A DNA stretch of 64,000 bases, taken from the NCBI RefSeq assembly GCF_000730625.1, contig NZ_BBIT01000002.1, forward strand, positions 62,001 through 126,000, in the 5' to 3' direction. The position numbers and the translations under genes were made by a program. The notes beneath the pieces were generated by a model. The model ran no database searches. It saw only the letters and a program-made list of their open reading frames with translations, and was not told the origin of the DNA. Below, in pieces: positions 17,238 to 28,551 of the stretch (the first letter of the stretch is position 1; the number at the start of each line of letters is the position of its first letter). The stretch comes from Pseudomonas oryzihabitans NBRC 102199. Its GTDB lineage: Bacteria; Pseudomonadota; Gammaproteobacteria; Pseudomonadales; Pseudomonadaceae.

Positions 17238-17471
17238 ATGAATCTCCTGCTGGAAACCTTGCTCCACCATCTCCAGGGCCTGGGTCGCATCGAGTTCTTC
17301 GAGCGCAGCGAGCATTTCGCACGATTGATGATCACCACACCCGACGGCGTGATCGCCGAACGCCACCTTTATTACGATCAGCTGCACCATGCCCACGATC
17401 TCAAGGCGGTGGTCGATGAGCTGCGCGAAGAGGTCGTGCACCGGCAACGCCTGCTGCAAGACGTCGGTTGA
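17238..17471 (+). CDS. Hypothetical small protein (77 aa)
   Basis: The ATG at 17238 is preceded by AAGG and gives a 77-residue acidic, His-rich protein: LLETLLHHLQGLGRIEFFER, TTPDGVIAERHLYYDQLHH, then a helix VVDELREEVVHRQRLLQ. I do not recognise a family. It lies 23 bases behind the 108-residue gene. It is probably cytosolic since it lacks a signal or membrane segment. Confidence 0.55.
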   Translation: MNLLLETLLHHLQGLGRIEFFERSEHFARLMITTPDGVIAERHLYYDQLHHAHDLKAVVDELREEVVHRQRLLQDVG

Positions 17472-17519
17472 CGGGTGATTTGTCGTTCGCCATGGACAAA
17501 TCCGGGCGGTCTTGGCTTA

Positions 17520-17535
17520 CTGTACGGATAATCAG
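17520..17535 (+). promoter_or_regulatory. LexA (SOS) box upstream of dinB
   Basis: The site reads CTG-N10-CAG within TACTGTACGGATAATCAGTC, six bases before the dinB ATG. It keeps both invariant triplets and the CTGT half, with one departure from the CTGT-N8-ACAG consensus in the right half. Its position would block the start region when LexA is bound, so dinB should be DNA-damage inducible. Confidence 0.75.
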
Positions 17536-17540
17536 TCGTC

Positions 17541-18662
17541 ATGCCCGGCCCGGCATCTGCTCCCATGGCTCCGGACAATTCTCTCGCCCAGCTCCCACCC
17601 AAGCGCCAGCGCAAGATCATCCATGTCGACTGTGACTGCTTCTATGCGTCCATCGAGATGCGTGACGATCCGCGCCTGGGCGGCAAGCCGCTGGCGGTAG
17701 GCGGGACCCCCGATCGGCGCGGGGTGGTCGCCACCTGCAACTACGAAGCCCGGGCCTTCGGGGTGCGTTCGGCCATGTCCTCCCATCAGGCGCAGAAACT
17801 CTGTCCCGACCTGGTGTTCGTCAAGCCGCGCTTCGAGGTCTACAAGGAGGTGTCGCGGCAGATCCACGGGATCTTCCAGGACTACACCGAGCTGATCGAG
17901 CCGCTGTCCCTCGACGAAGCCTACCTGGATGTCACCCAGTGCGAGCTGTTCAACGGCAGCGCTACCCTGATCGCCCGTGATATCCGCAGGCGGGTGTGGC
18001 AGGAGCTCAACATCACGGTGTCCGCCGGGGTCGCGCCCAACAAGTTTCTCGCCAAGATCGCCAGCGACTGGAAAAAGCCCAACGGGCTGTTCGTCATCGC
18101 TCCCCACGAGGTGGCTGACTTCGTCGCCGCGCTGCCGGTGGCCAAGCTGCACGGCGTCGGCAAGGTCACCGCCGACAAGCTCAAGCGTCGCGGCATCGTC
18201 CTCTGCAGCGATCTGCAGACCTGGTCGCGCTTCGATCTGCTGCGCGAATTCGGCAGCTTCGGCGAGCGCCTCTGGTCGCTGGCCCATGGCATCGACGAGC
18301 GCCAGGTCAAAGTGGACAGCCAGCGGCAGTCGGCCAGCGTGGAACGCACCTATGACCGCGACCTGCCCGACGCTGCCGCCTGTGCACAGGAATTGCCCGA
18401 CTTGCTGGCCAAGCTCGAAGAGCGCCTGACGCGGCTGGCGGACCGCTATCGCCCGGAGCGGCCCTTCATCAAGGTCAAATTCCACGACTTCACCCAGACC
18501 ACCCTGGAGCAGCAGGGTGCCGGTCGCGATCTCGACAGTTATCGGCGCCTGCTGGAGCAGGCCTACCGCCGGGGCAATCGGCCGGTACGGCTGCTGGGCG
18601 TGGGCGTGCGCCTGACCGATCTGCGCGAGGCGGCGCTGCAGCTGCGGCTGTTCGAGGACTAG
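17541..18662 (+). CDS. dinB: DNA polymerase IV (translesion Y-family)
   Basis: This 373-residue Y-family polymerase has the catalytic carboxylates in IHVDCDCFYASIEMRDDP (about 27-44) and SLDEAYLDV (about 124). It also has VSAGVAPNKFLAKIASD, a helix-hairpin-helix VAKLHGVGKVTADKL, the little-finger domain, and a C-terminal beta-clamp motif LQLRLF. It copies past damaged bases in the SOS response. The N-terminus is about 20 residues longer than in E. coli DinB; a later ATG at 17565 (residue 9) could be the true start. The LexA box is directly upstream. It ends four bases from the end of convergent gacS. Confidence 0.93.
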   Translation: MPGPASAPMAPDNSLAQLPPKRQRKIIHVDCDCFYASIEMRDDPRLGGKPLAVGGTPDRRGVVATCNYEARAFGVRSAMSSHQAQKLCPDLVFVKPRFEVYKEVSRQIHGIFQDYTELIEPLSLDEAYLDVTQCELFNGSATLIARDIRRRVWQELNITVSAGVAPNKFLAKIASDWKKPNGLFVIAPHEVADFVAALPVAKLHGVGKVTADKLKRRGIVLCSDLQTWSRFDLLREFGSFGERLWSLAHGIDERQVKVDSQRQSASVERTYDRDLPDAAACAQELPDLLAKLEERLTRLADRYRPERPFIKVKFHDFTQTTLEQQGAGRDLDSYRRLLEQAYRRGNRPVRLLGVGVRLTDLREAALQLRLFED

Positions 18663-18666
18663 CCCG

Positions 18667-21435
<2,769 letters not shown>

Positions 21436-21648
21436 TGCACGTCCCCCAAAGGAAATTTGGCCAGTCTAACCCCTTTACCAAATGTAAAGAGAGTCTTTGC
21501 GAAAAGGGTCGCACCCCCTGGCGCTCTGATTCGAGAAAATCCGCGAAGGCTGCCACGGTCCCTGGCCGCGGTGCACAACCATTGACCCCATCGGCGGTCT
21601 GGTAGGGACTGCCGGTCGTTCCGGTGCGGTTGCGTTCGAGGAGATCCT

Positions 21649-22539
21649 TTGAAGAAGAGTTGCAGTCTGATGCTAGCGGGGGCCCTGTTGCTGGGGACCG
21701 GCTGGCTGGCGCCGACCCAGGCCCAGGAGCCGAAGAAGACCACCCTGGTGGAGCGGGGGTCGATGTACTACAGCTTCGAGACGCACCTGCTCGACTCGGC
21801 GGATGGCAAGCGCCGCTATCGGGTCTATATCGGTATTCCCAAGCAGCCGGCGCCGATGATGGGCTATCCCGCGCTGTTCCTGCTCGATGGCGATGCCGCC
21901 CTGGCGCAACTCCAGGATGTCTGGCTGTCGCCCCATAAGCTGAAGAGTGCCCCGGTGCTGGTGGCGATCGGCTACGCCGATGCCGCGGACGCCATGCAGG
22001 AGCGCACCTACGACTACACCCCGGCGGTGGGCAATGGCCGCGCCCGCGATGACGTGCGCAAGGACTGGCCGGCAGGAGGCTCGCGGGCCTTTCTCGACCT
22101 GATCGAGCAGCGCATCAAGCCGCTGCTGACCCAGAGCGTGCCGGTGGATCCCAATCGCCAGACGCTGTGGGGCCATGGCTACGGCGGCCTCTTCGTGCTC
22201 GACACCCTTTATAGACAGCCGCAGGCGTTCCAGCGCTATGTGGCGAGCGATGTCGCCTTCGGCTGGCAGCAGGGCTTCATTCTCAAGCGGGCGCAGGAAT
22301 TCCAGGGCGTGGGCGGGGCCCGGCCGGTGCAGCTCTGGCTGTATTCCGGTACCGAGGACCTGACCCGCAAGGTGGCGCCCGATGCCGCCAAGCGACTGGC
22401 CGAGCGTCTGGCCGGACTGCCGGGGATGCAGGTGACGCCCGAGATACGTCCCAACCTGGGTCCGGAGGGGGTGCTGTCAGTGAGCCTGCCCGCGGCCCTG
22501 GAAGTGGCCAGCGACGGTGCCGCCACGCGCCGACCCTAG
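21649..22539 (+). CDS. Siderophore-esterase-like (Fes/IroE/PfeE) protein, apparently lacking catalytic Ser and His
   Basis: This 296-residue protein starts with TTG after GAGGAG and has a signal peptide (cleavage near AQA, residue 26), so it is periplasmic. The sequence follows the IroE/PfeE esterase fold: RVYIGIPKQPAP, PALFLLDGDAAL, ERTYDYTPAVG, RAFLDLIEQRIKPLL, DPNRQTLWGHGYGGLFVLDTL. The nucleophile elbow should be GHSYGG; here it is GHGYGG with G177 replacing the serine. The usual catalytic His region GHG is read as GPEG near residue 275. It may therefore be an inactive binding protein or a decaying gene; the frame is intact. It lies between gacS and cysM. Confidence 0.75.
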   Translation: MKKSCSLMLAGALLLGTGWLAPTQAQEPKKTTLVERGSMYYSFETHLLDSADGKRRYRVYIGIPKQPAPMMGYPALFLLDGDAALAQLQDVWLSPHKLKSAPVLVAIGYADAADAMQERTYDYTPAVGNGRARDDVRKDWPAGGSRAFLDLIEQRIKPLLTQSVPVDPNRQTLWGHGYGGLFVLDTLYRQPQAFQRYVASDVAFGWQQGFILKRAQEFQGVGGARPVQLWLYSGTEDLTRKVAPDAAKRLAERLAGLPGMQVTPEIRPNLGPEGVLSVSLPAALEVASDGAATRRP

Positions 22540-22619
22540 CCAGGCGCCGGACGGGTAGGGTCGGCGGGGCTTTGGGAGTATCATGGAAGGCTTTCACCCT
22601 TGGCGGAACGAGCTGATTC

Positions 22620-23519
22620 ATGAGTCTGCACTATCCCACCATCGCCGATTGCATCGGTAACACACCGCTGGTGCGCCTGCAGCGCCTGGCCGGCGACACC
22701 CGCAGTACCGTGCTGCTCAAGCTGGAAGGCAACAATCCGGCGGGCTCGGTCAAGGACCGCCCGGCGCTGTCGATGATCCGCCAGGCCGAGGCCCGCGGCG
22801 ACATCCAGCCCGGGGATACCCTGATCGAGGCCACCTCCGGCAATACCGGGATCGCCCTGGCCATGGCGGCGGCCATCATGGGTTACCGCATGATCCTGAT
22901 CATGCCCGACAACTCCAGTGCCGAGCGCAAGGCGGCCATGACCGCCTATGGCGCCGAGTTGATCCTGGTGAGCAGGGAAGACGGCATGGAAGGGGCGCGG
23001 GATCTGGCCACCCGGATGCAGGCCGAAGGTCGCGGCAAGGTGCTCGACCAGTTCGGCAATGGCGACAATCCGGTGGCCCACTACCTGGGTACCGGTCCGG
23101 AAATCTGGCGCCAGACCCATGGCAGCATCACCCATTTCGTCAGCTCCATGGGCACCACCGGGACCATCATGGGCACCTCGCGCTACCTCAAGGAGCAGAA
23201 TCCCAAGGTGCAGATCGTCGGTCTGCAGCCGGAGGAGGGCGCGGCCATCCCCGGCATCCGTCGCTGGCCGGAGGCCTATCTGCCAAAGATCTACGAGGCC
23301 AGCCGCGTGGATCGCATCATCGACATGGGCCAGCAGGAAGCCGAGGACACCATGCGCCGCCTGGCGCGGGAAGAAGGCATCTTCTGTGGCGTGTCGTCCG
23401 GTGGTTCGGTGGCGGGCGCCCTGCGCATCGCCCGGGAAGTGGACAATGCGGTGATCGTCGCGATCATCTGTGACCGAGGCGATCGCTACCTGTCGACCGG
23501 CGTCTATGACGCGCGCTAA
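22620..23519 (+). CDS. cysM: Cysteine synthase B (O-acetylserine sulfhydrylase)
   Basis: This 299-residue PLP enzyme has the PLP lysine in [13 protein letters not shown] (about K45), the substrate loop [12 protein letters not shown], the phosphate-binding [16 protein letters not shown] and the C-terminal [16 protein letters not shown]. CysM makes cysteine from O-acetylserine with sulfide or thiosulfate. The motif [13 protein letters not shown] supports CysM rather than CysK. The start at 22620 gives the usual length. Its last 14 bases overlap rlmD, so the two are coupled. cysE, which makes the substrate, is elsewhere in this window at 58.3 kb. Confidence 0.95.
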   Translation: MSLHYPTIADCIGNTPLVRLQRLAGDTRSTVLLKLEGNNPAGSVKDRPALSMIRQAEARGDIQPGDTLIEATSGNTGIALAMAAAIMGYRMILIMPDNSSAERKAAMTAYGAELILVSREDGMEGARDLATRMQAEGRGKVLDQFGNGDNPVAHYLGTGPEIWRQTHGSITHFVSSMGTTGTIMGTSRYLKEQNPKVQIVGLQPEEGAAIPGIRRWPEAYLPKIYEASRVDRIIDMGQQEAEDTMRRLAREEGIFCGVSSGGSVAGALRIAREVDNAVIVAIICDRGDRYLSTGVYDAR

Positions 23520-24870
23520 GCGGGGCGGTGGCGGACTGCGCTTCCAGCCGGCCGGTGGCGCCCGGGCGACCGGGGTGCCGACCGGCAAGCGGCAGCTGCT
23601 GGGCATCGAGCGGCTGTCCCATGACGGGCGCGGCATCGCTCACGAAGGCGGGCGGACCTGGTTCGTCGCCGGCGCCCTGCCGGGCGAACGGGTCGAGGCG
23701 CGGGTGCTCGGTGCCCGCAGCCAGGTGGTCGAAGCCCGTACCCTTAGAGTGCTGGAGGCCAGTCCGCTGCGGCGTACGCCGCCCTGCAGCGTGGCCGACC
23801 GCTGCGGCGGTTGCACCCTGCAGCACCTGCCCCATGCCGATCAGCTGACCCTCAAGCAGGAGGCCCTGGCCGAGCAGTTCCGCCGGCTGGCCGGGGTGCA
23901 GCCGCTGGCCTGGGCCGCGCCCATGGTCGGACCCGAATTCGGCTATCGCCGTCGCGCCCGCATCGCGGTGCGCTGGGACGAACGCCAGGGCCGCCTGGAG
24001 GTGGGCTTTCGCGCCGAAGCCAGCCAGGACATCGTCACCCCCGACGACTGCCTGGTGCTGGTGCCGGAACTGCAGCCCCTGCTGCGGGCGCTGCCGGAGC
24101 TGCTGAGCGGGCTGGAACGGCCCCAGGCGATCGGACATGTCGAACTCTTCCAGGGGACGGCAACCGCCTTGCTGGTGCGCCATACCCAGGCGCTGCTGCC
24201 GGGTGACCAGGCGCGCCTGCGCGACTTCTGCGCGGCGGCCGGCGTCCAGCTCTGGTGGCAGGGCAAGGGCGAGCCGCAACCGGACCAGGCCGACGCCAGG
24301 CTGGGCTATCGGCTGGCGCCCTGGGACCTGACGCTGGCCTATCAGCCGGGCGACTTCGTCCAGGTCAATGCCGCCATCAACGAAGCCATGGTCGCCCAGG
24401 CGCTGGACTGGCTGGCGCCCAAGGCCGACGACCGGGTCCTCGATCTCTTCTCCGGCCTCGGCAACTTCGCCTTGCCGCTGGCGCGGCAGGCGGCGGCCGT
24501 CACCGGGATCGAAGGGGTCGCGGCGATGACATCCCGGGCAATACAAAATGCGCGTGACAACGGCATCGGCAACGCGCACTTTCTACAGGTGGACCTGTCG
24601 AACCCGCTACCCGCCGATCTGGGCAGCCATTCGCTGGCGCTGCTGGATCCGCCGCGCGACGGTGCGCTGGAAGTGGTCCGGCAACTCAGCGGCCTGGGTA
24701 TCGGGCGACTGGTCTATGTCTCCTGCAATCCGGCCACCCTGGCGCGGGACGCGGGAGAGTTGGTCCGACAGGGCTATCGCATGACAAGAGCGGGCATTCT
24801 CGACATGTTCCCGCAGACCGCCCATGTGGAAGCCATGGTGTTGTTCGAAGCGGGCGGGATGCCCGGGTAA
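23506..24870 (+). CDS. rlmD: 23S rRNA (uracil-1939-C5)-methyltransferase RlmD
   Basis: The start at 23506 gives 454 residues and overlaps cysM by 14 bases. It contains a TRAM domain near the N-terminus ([19 protein letters not shown]), 4Fe-4S cysteines ([16 protein letters not shown] plus a later Cys), the SAM site [14 protein letters not shown] near residue 323, and the catalytic region [12 protein letters not shown] with DPPRDG before it. It methylates U1939 of 23S rRNA. The order cysM-rlmD-relA-mazG is conserved in Pseudomonas. An in-frame ATG at 23470 would lengthen the overlap and is less likely. Confidence 0.92.
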   Translation: MTRAKRGGGGLRFQPAGGARATGVPTGKRQLLGIERLSHDGRGIAHEGGRTWFVAGALPGERVEARVLGARSQVVEARTLRVLEASPLRRTPPCSVADRCGGCTLQHLPHADQLTLKQEALAEQFRRLAGVQPLAWAAPMVGPEFGYRRRARIAVRWDERQGRLEVGFRAEASQDIVTPDDCLVLVPELQPLLRALPELLSGLERPQAIGHVELFQGTATALLVRHTQALLPGDQARLRDFCAAAGVQLWWQGKGEPQPDQADARLGYRLAPWDLTLAYQPGDFVQVNAAINEAMVAQALDWLAPKADDRVLDLFSGLGNFALPLARQAAAVTGIEGVAAMTSRAIQNARDNGIGNAHFLQVDLSNPLPADLGSHSLALLDPPRDGALEVVRQLSGLGIGRLVYVSCNPATLARDAGELVRQGYRMTRAGILDMFPQTAHVEAMVLFEAGGMPG

Positions 24871-24931
24871 CGACGGCTCGCCAACCGATGCGAGCCAATC
24901 CGGCGAAGGCACCGCCGTGAGGAAGGGGTAG

Positions 24932-27172
24932 ATGGTACAGGTCAGAGCGCATCAGCCAGTCAACGTCGATGGCAGCATCAACCTTCACGCCTGGCTGGAT
25001 CACATCCAGAGCGTGGATCCGAATCTCGATCGCGAGACCTTGCTGGATGCCTGCGGCTTCGCCCGCACGGCGGAGGAGAATTCCGGCCAGGTCGAGCACA
25101 CCTGGGCGGAGGGTACCTCCAGTTTCCACACCGGGCTGGAGATGGCCGAGATCCTGGCCGATCTCAAGCTGGATCAGGACAGCCTGATCGCGGCCATCGT
25201 CTACCGGGCGGTGCGCGAGGGCAAGGCGACCCTGGAGTCGGCCGCGGAGCATTTCGGGCCGGTGGTGGCCAAGCTGATCGAAGGCGTGCTGCGCATGGCG
25301 GCGATCAGCGAGAGTCTCAATCCGCGCAAGTCCATGGTGCTGGGCAGTCAGACCCAGGTCGACAACCTGCGGCGCATGCTGGTGGCCATGGTCGACGACG
25401 TGCGCGTGGCCCTGATCAAGCTGGCCGAGCGCACCTGCGCCATCCGTGCGGTCAAGAACGCCACCGAAGAGCGCCGCAACCGGGTGGCTCGCGAAGTGGC
25501 CGACATCTATGCGCCCCTGGCCCACCGCCTGGGCATCGGTCATATCAAGTGGGAGCTGGAGGACCTGTCCTTCCGTTACCTGGAGCCCCAGCAGTACAAG
25601 CAGATCGCGACCCTGCTGCACGAGCGGCGGCTGGATCGCGAGCAGTACATCGCCGATGTCATGCAGCAGCTGCGTGACGAACTCACCGCCACCGGCATCA
25701 AGTCCGACATCAGCGGCCGGGCCAAGCACATCTATTCCATCTGGCGGAAGATGCAGCGCAAGGGCCTGGAGTTCAGCCAGATCTACGACGTGCGCGCGGT
25801 GCGGGTGTTGGTCCCCGAGGTGCGTGACTGCTACACCGCGCTGGGTATCGTGCATACCCTGTGGCGGCACATTCCCCGCGAGTTCGACGACTATATCGCC
25901 AACCCGAAGGAGAACGGCTACCGTTCCCTGCACACCGCGGTGATCGGTCCGGAGGGCAAGGTGCTGGAGGTGCAGATCCGCACCCACGCCATGCACGAAG
26001 AGGCCGAACTGGGGGTCTGCGCCCACTGGCGCTACAAGGGTACCGACGTCAAGTCGGCCTCCAACCACTACGAAGAGAAGATATCCTGGCTGCGCCAGGT
26101 GCTGGAATGGCACGAGGAGCTGGGCGACATCGGCGGCCTGGCCGACCAGTTGCGGGTCGACATCGAGCCGGACCGGGTCTATGTCTTCACCCCCGACGGC
26201 CATGCCATCGACCTGCCCAAGGGGGCGACGCCGCTGGACTTCGCCTATCGGGTGCACACCGAGATCGGCCACAACTGCCGCGGCGCCAAGATCAACGGCC
26301 GGATCGTGCCGCTGAACTACCAGCTGCAGACCGGCGAGCAGGTGGAGATCATAACCGGCAAGCAGGGCTCGCCCAGCCGCGACTGGCTCAACCCCAACCT
26401 CGGCTACGTCAACACCTCGCGGGCCCGGGCCAAGATCGTCCACTGGTTCAAGTTCCAGGCGCGTGACCAGAACGTCGCCGCCGGCAAGGCCATGGTCGAG
26501 CGCGAGTTGTCGCGCCTGGCGCTGCCGCCGGTGGACTTCAATACGCTGGCCGAGAAGGTCAACTACAAGGGTGCCGAGGACATGCTGGCAGCCCTGGGCG
26601 CCGGTGACCTGCGCCTGGCCCATGTGATGCATGCCGCCCAGCAGCTGGTGGAGCCGGACAAGGGCGTCGATACCCTCGATCTCCTGCCGCGCAAGCCGAC
26701 CAACAAGCCGGGCAAGCGCGGCGATGTGCAGATCCAGGGGGTGGGCAACCTGCTCACCCAGATCGCCGGGTGCTGCCAGCCGGTGCCGGGCGACGCCATC
26801 GTCGGCTACATCACCCTGGGGCGCGGCGTGACCATCCACCGGCAGGACTGCGCCAACGCCCTGCAGCTGGCCAGTCGCGAGCCGGAGCGGACCATTCAGG
26901 TGAGCTGGGGCCCGGTGCCGGTGCAGACCTATCCGGTCGATATCGTCATCAAGGCCTTCGACCGCTCCGGTCTGTTGCGCGATGTCTCGCAGATCCTGCT
27001 CAACGAGCGGATCAACGTGCTGGCGGTGAACACCCGCTCCAATCGCGAGGAAAACACCGCCAACATGCTGCTGACCATCGAGATCCCCGGCCTGGACGCC
27101 CTCGGTCGTCTGCTCGGACGGATCTCCCAGCTGCCCAACATCATCGAAGCCCGGCGCAATCGCGCCGCCTGA
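24932..27172 (+). CDS. relA: GTP pyrophosphokinase RelA, (p)ppGpp synthetase I
   Basis: This 746-residue protein has the RelA/SpoT layout: an N-terminal pseudo-HD region, in which the hydrolase His-Asp motif is replaced (FHTGLEMAEILADL, IVYRAV), as in RelA; the synthetase domain (about 245-370) with GRAKHIYSIWRKMQRKGL, YDVRAVRVLV and ENGYRSLHTAV; a TGS domain (VFTPDGHAIDLPKGATPLDF); a zinc-finger region IAGCCQPVPGD; and a C-terminal ACT domain. It makes (p)ppGpp on stalled ribosomes. The start follows GGAAGGGG. It is closed by a strong intrinsic terminator before mazG. Confidence 0.96.
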   Translation: MVQVRAHQPVNVDGSINLHAWLDHIQSVDPNLDRETLLDACGFARTAEENSGQVEHTWAEGTSSFHTGLEMAEILADLKLDQDSLIAAIVYRAVREGKATLESAAEHFGPVVAKLIEGVLRMAAISESLNPRKSMVLGSQTQVDNLRRMLVAMVDDVRVALIKLAERTCAIRAVKNATEERRNRVAREVADIYAPLAHRLGIGHIKWELEDLSFRYLEPQQYKQIATLLHERRLDREQYIADVMQQLRDELTATGIKSDISGRAKHIYSIWRKMQRKGLEFSQIYDVRAVRVLVPEVRDCYTALGIVHTLWRHIPREFDDYIANPKENGYRSLHTAVIGPEGKVLEVQIRTHAMHEEAELGVCAHWRYKGTDVKSASNHYEEKISWLRQVLEWHEELGDIGGLADQLRVDIEPDRVYVFTPDGHAIDLPKGATPLDFAYRVHTEIGHNCRGAKINGRIVPLNYQLQTGEQVEIITGKQGSPSRDWLNPNLGYVNTSRARAKIVHWFKFQARDQNVAAGKAMVERELSRLALPPVDFNTLAEKVNYKGAEDMLAALGAGDLRLAHVMHAAQQLVEPDKGVDTLDLLPRKPTNKPGKRGDVQIQGVGNLLTQIAGCCQPVPGDAIVGYITLGRGVTIHRQDCANALQLASREPERTIQVSWGPVPVQTYPVDIVIKAFDRSGLLRDVSQILLNERINVLAVNTRSNREENTANMLLTIEIPGLDALGRLLGRISQLPNIIEARRNRAA

Positions 27173-27190
27173 GCCGGTGACGATGCCCCC

Positions 27191-27221
27191 ACGAGGCGCC
27201 TCCTGGCGCCTCGTTCTTTTT
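27191..27221 (+). terminator. Intrinsic terminator after relA
   Basis: A perfect 10-bp stem (ACGAGGCGCC / GGCGCCTCGT) with a TCCT loop is followed by TCTTTTT. It starts 18 bases after the relA stop and ends 20 bases before mazG. Confidence 0.9.
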
Positions 27222-27241
27222 CCAGTGACAGGATTCACCCA

Positions 27242-28087
27242 ATGTACAAGCTCGACGACCTGCTGCACCTCATGGCCCGGTTGCGCGACCCCCAACACGG
27301 CTGCCCCTGGGACCTGCGCCAGGACTACGCCAGCATCGTGCCCCACACCCTGGAAGAGGCCTACGAGGTCGCCGACGCCATCGCCCGGCGGGATTTTCCG
27401 CAGCTGCGCGACGAGCTGGGCGATCTGCTGTTCCAGGTCGTCTACTACAGCCAGCTGGGGCGCGAGGATGGCCATTTCGACTTTGGCCAGGTGGTGGATG
27501 GCATCACCCGCAAGCTGGTGCGACGCCATCCCCATGTCTTTCCCGATGGCGACCTGCATGGCCCGCTGGACCTGCCGCGGCTGGACGAGGCGACCATCAA
27601 GCGCCGCTGGGAAGAGATCAAGGCCGAGGAGCGAGCGGAAAAGGCGGCGGCGCCCGAGCAGCTGTCGCTGCTGGATGACGTGCCAGCCGCGCTGCCGGCC
27701 CTGAGTCGCGCGGCCAAGCTGCAGAAGCGTGCGGCCAATGTCGGCTTCGACTGGGCGGATGCCACGCCGGTGGTGGCCAAGATCCAGGAGGAACTGGACG
27801 AGGTGCGCGAGGCCATGGCCAACGGCCAGGCGGCCCAGGTGGCGGAAGAGGTCGGCGATCTGCTGTTCGTGATGGTCAACCTGGCGCGGCACCTGCAGGT
27901 CGACGCCGAAGACGCCCTGCGCCAGGCCAACGCCAAGTTCGAGCGGCGCTTCCGCTTCATCGAAGAGGCGCTGAAAGCCCAGGACCGCACGCCCCAGGAG
28001 GCCAGCCTGGAGGAGATGGATGCCCTGTGGGACGCCGCCAAGGTGGAAGAGAAGGGCGCCGTCGGGCATTCGTTGCGGCGGGGGTAG
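27242..28087 (+). CDS. mazG: Nucleoside triphosphate pyrophosphohydrolase MazG
   Basis: This 281-residue protein contains two all-alpha MazG domains. The first has CPWDLRQDYASIVPHTLEEAYEVADAI and ELGDLLFQVVYYSQLG; the second has FDWADATPVVAKIQEELDEVREAM and EEVGDLLFVMVNLARHL. The EExxE-12-28-ExxD pattern that binds Mg2+ is visible in both. It cleaves NTPs to NMP and pyrophosphate, clearing damaged nucleotides, and in E. coli it also affects ppGpp levels, which fits its place beside relA. AGGA precedes the ATG. It is slightly longer than the E. coli enzyme because of an Ala/Glu-rich linker near residues 120-150. Confidence 0.94.
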   Translation: MYKLDDLLHLMARLRDPQHGCPWDLRQDYASIVPHTLEEAYEVADAIARRDFPQLRDELGDLLFQVVYYSQLGREDGHFDFGQVVDGITRKLVRRHPHVFPDGDLHGPLDLPRLDEATIKRRWEEIKAEERAEKAAAPEQLSLLDDVPAALPALSRAAKLQKRAANVGFDWADATPVVAKIQEELDEVREAMANGQAAQVAEEVGDLLFVMVNLARHLQVDAEDALRQANAKFERRFRFIEEALKAQDRTPQEASLEEMDALWDAAKVEEKGAVGHSLRRG

Positions 28088-28151
28088 GGCAGGTTTTTGC
28101 GAATTTTATCGCGGCCATGCCGGTGCGCCGTAGCGACCGGCCTGACTGGAC

Positions 28152-28217
28152 TATCGCGGCCATGGGCCGCTCCTATAAAAGCATCACTCCCTGTAGGAGC
28201 GGCCCATGGCCGCGATA
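28152..28217. repeat. REP doublet (REPIN-like inverted pair)
   Basis: Two exact 24-base inverted copies (28152-28175 and 28194-28217) flank an 18-base spacer. Each contains the Pseudomonas REP core TAGGAGCGG...CCGCGATA and is itself internally palindromic (GGCCCATGGCC). The pair lies between the mazG stop and the convergent FlhB-like gene, the usual extragenic position, and can fold as a long hairpin. A degenerate half copy (TTATCGCGGCCATG) occurs at 28106-28119. Such elements spread by RAYT transposases, none of which is in this window. Confidence 0.9.
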
Positions 28218-28236
28218 AGAGAATTGAGCTGGATAT

Positions 28237-28551
28237 CTACGGCATCCGCTCCCAACCGTACGACAGATCCGGTTGGTCGGCCAGGTGCGCCGGGCACTTG
28301 CCCTTGAGGTGCCAGGCGAAGGCGATGATCTCGGCCAGGGTGCGATAGAGCGCCTCGGGGATTTCCGCGCCCAGCTCCAGGCGCGCCAGGATGCGCACCA
28401 GGTCGGCGTTCTCATAGATGGGCACCTCGTGCTCCCGGGCGGTGGCCAGGATGAGTTCCGCCAGTTCGGCGTCGCCCTTGGCGGAGAGGATGGGGGCGCT
28501 GCTGCCGTCATAGGACAGCGCGATGGCCTGGCGGGCGGCGGTCGTGCTCAT
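28237..28551 (-). CDS. FlhB C-terminal-domain-like protein (FlhX type)
   Basis: This 104-residue soluble protein corresponds to the cytoplasmic FlhB/YscU domain only: AIALSYDGSSAPILSAKG, LAELILATAREHEVPIYEN, LVRILARLELGAEIPEALYRTLAEIIAFAW. The NPTH autocleavage site of true FlhB and the four membrane helices are absent. Stand-alone FlhX proteins can partly replace the FlhB domain in flagellar export, but their role in Pseudomonas is unclear. Its ATG overlaps the stop of the FliK-like gene (ATGA), so the pair is coupled. Confidence 0.85.
   Translation of the reverse strand: MSTTAARQAIALSYDGSSAPILSAKGDAELAELILATAREHEVPIYENADLVRILARLELGAEIPEALYRTLAEIIAFAWHLKGKCPAHLADQPDLSYGWERMP

Noticed and set aside
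17512-17532. TTGGCT and GATAAT before dinB as a promoter
   Set aside because: The spacing is 9 bases; only the LexA box is supported.
24686-28069. 1127-codon minus-strand frame opposite relA and mazG
   Set aside because: It is antisense to three well-recognised genes, has no domain and typical shadow composition.
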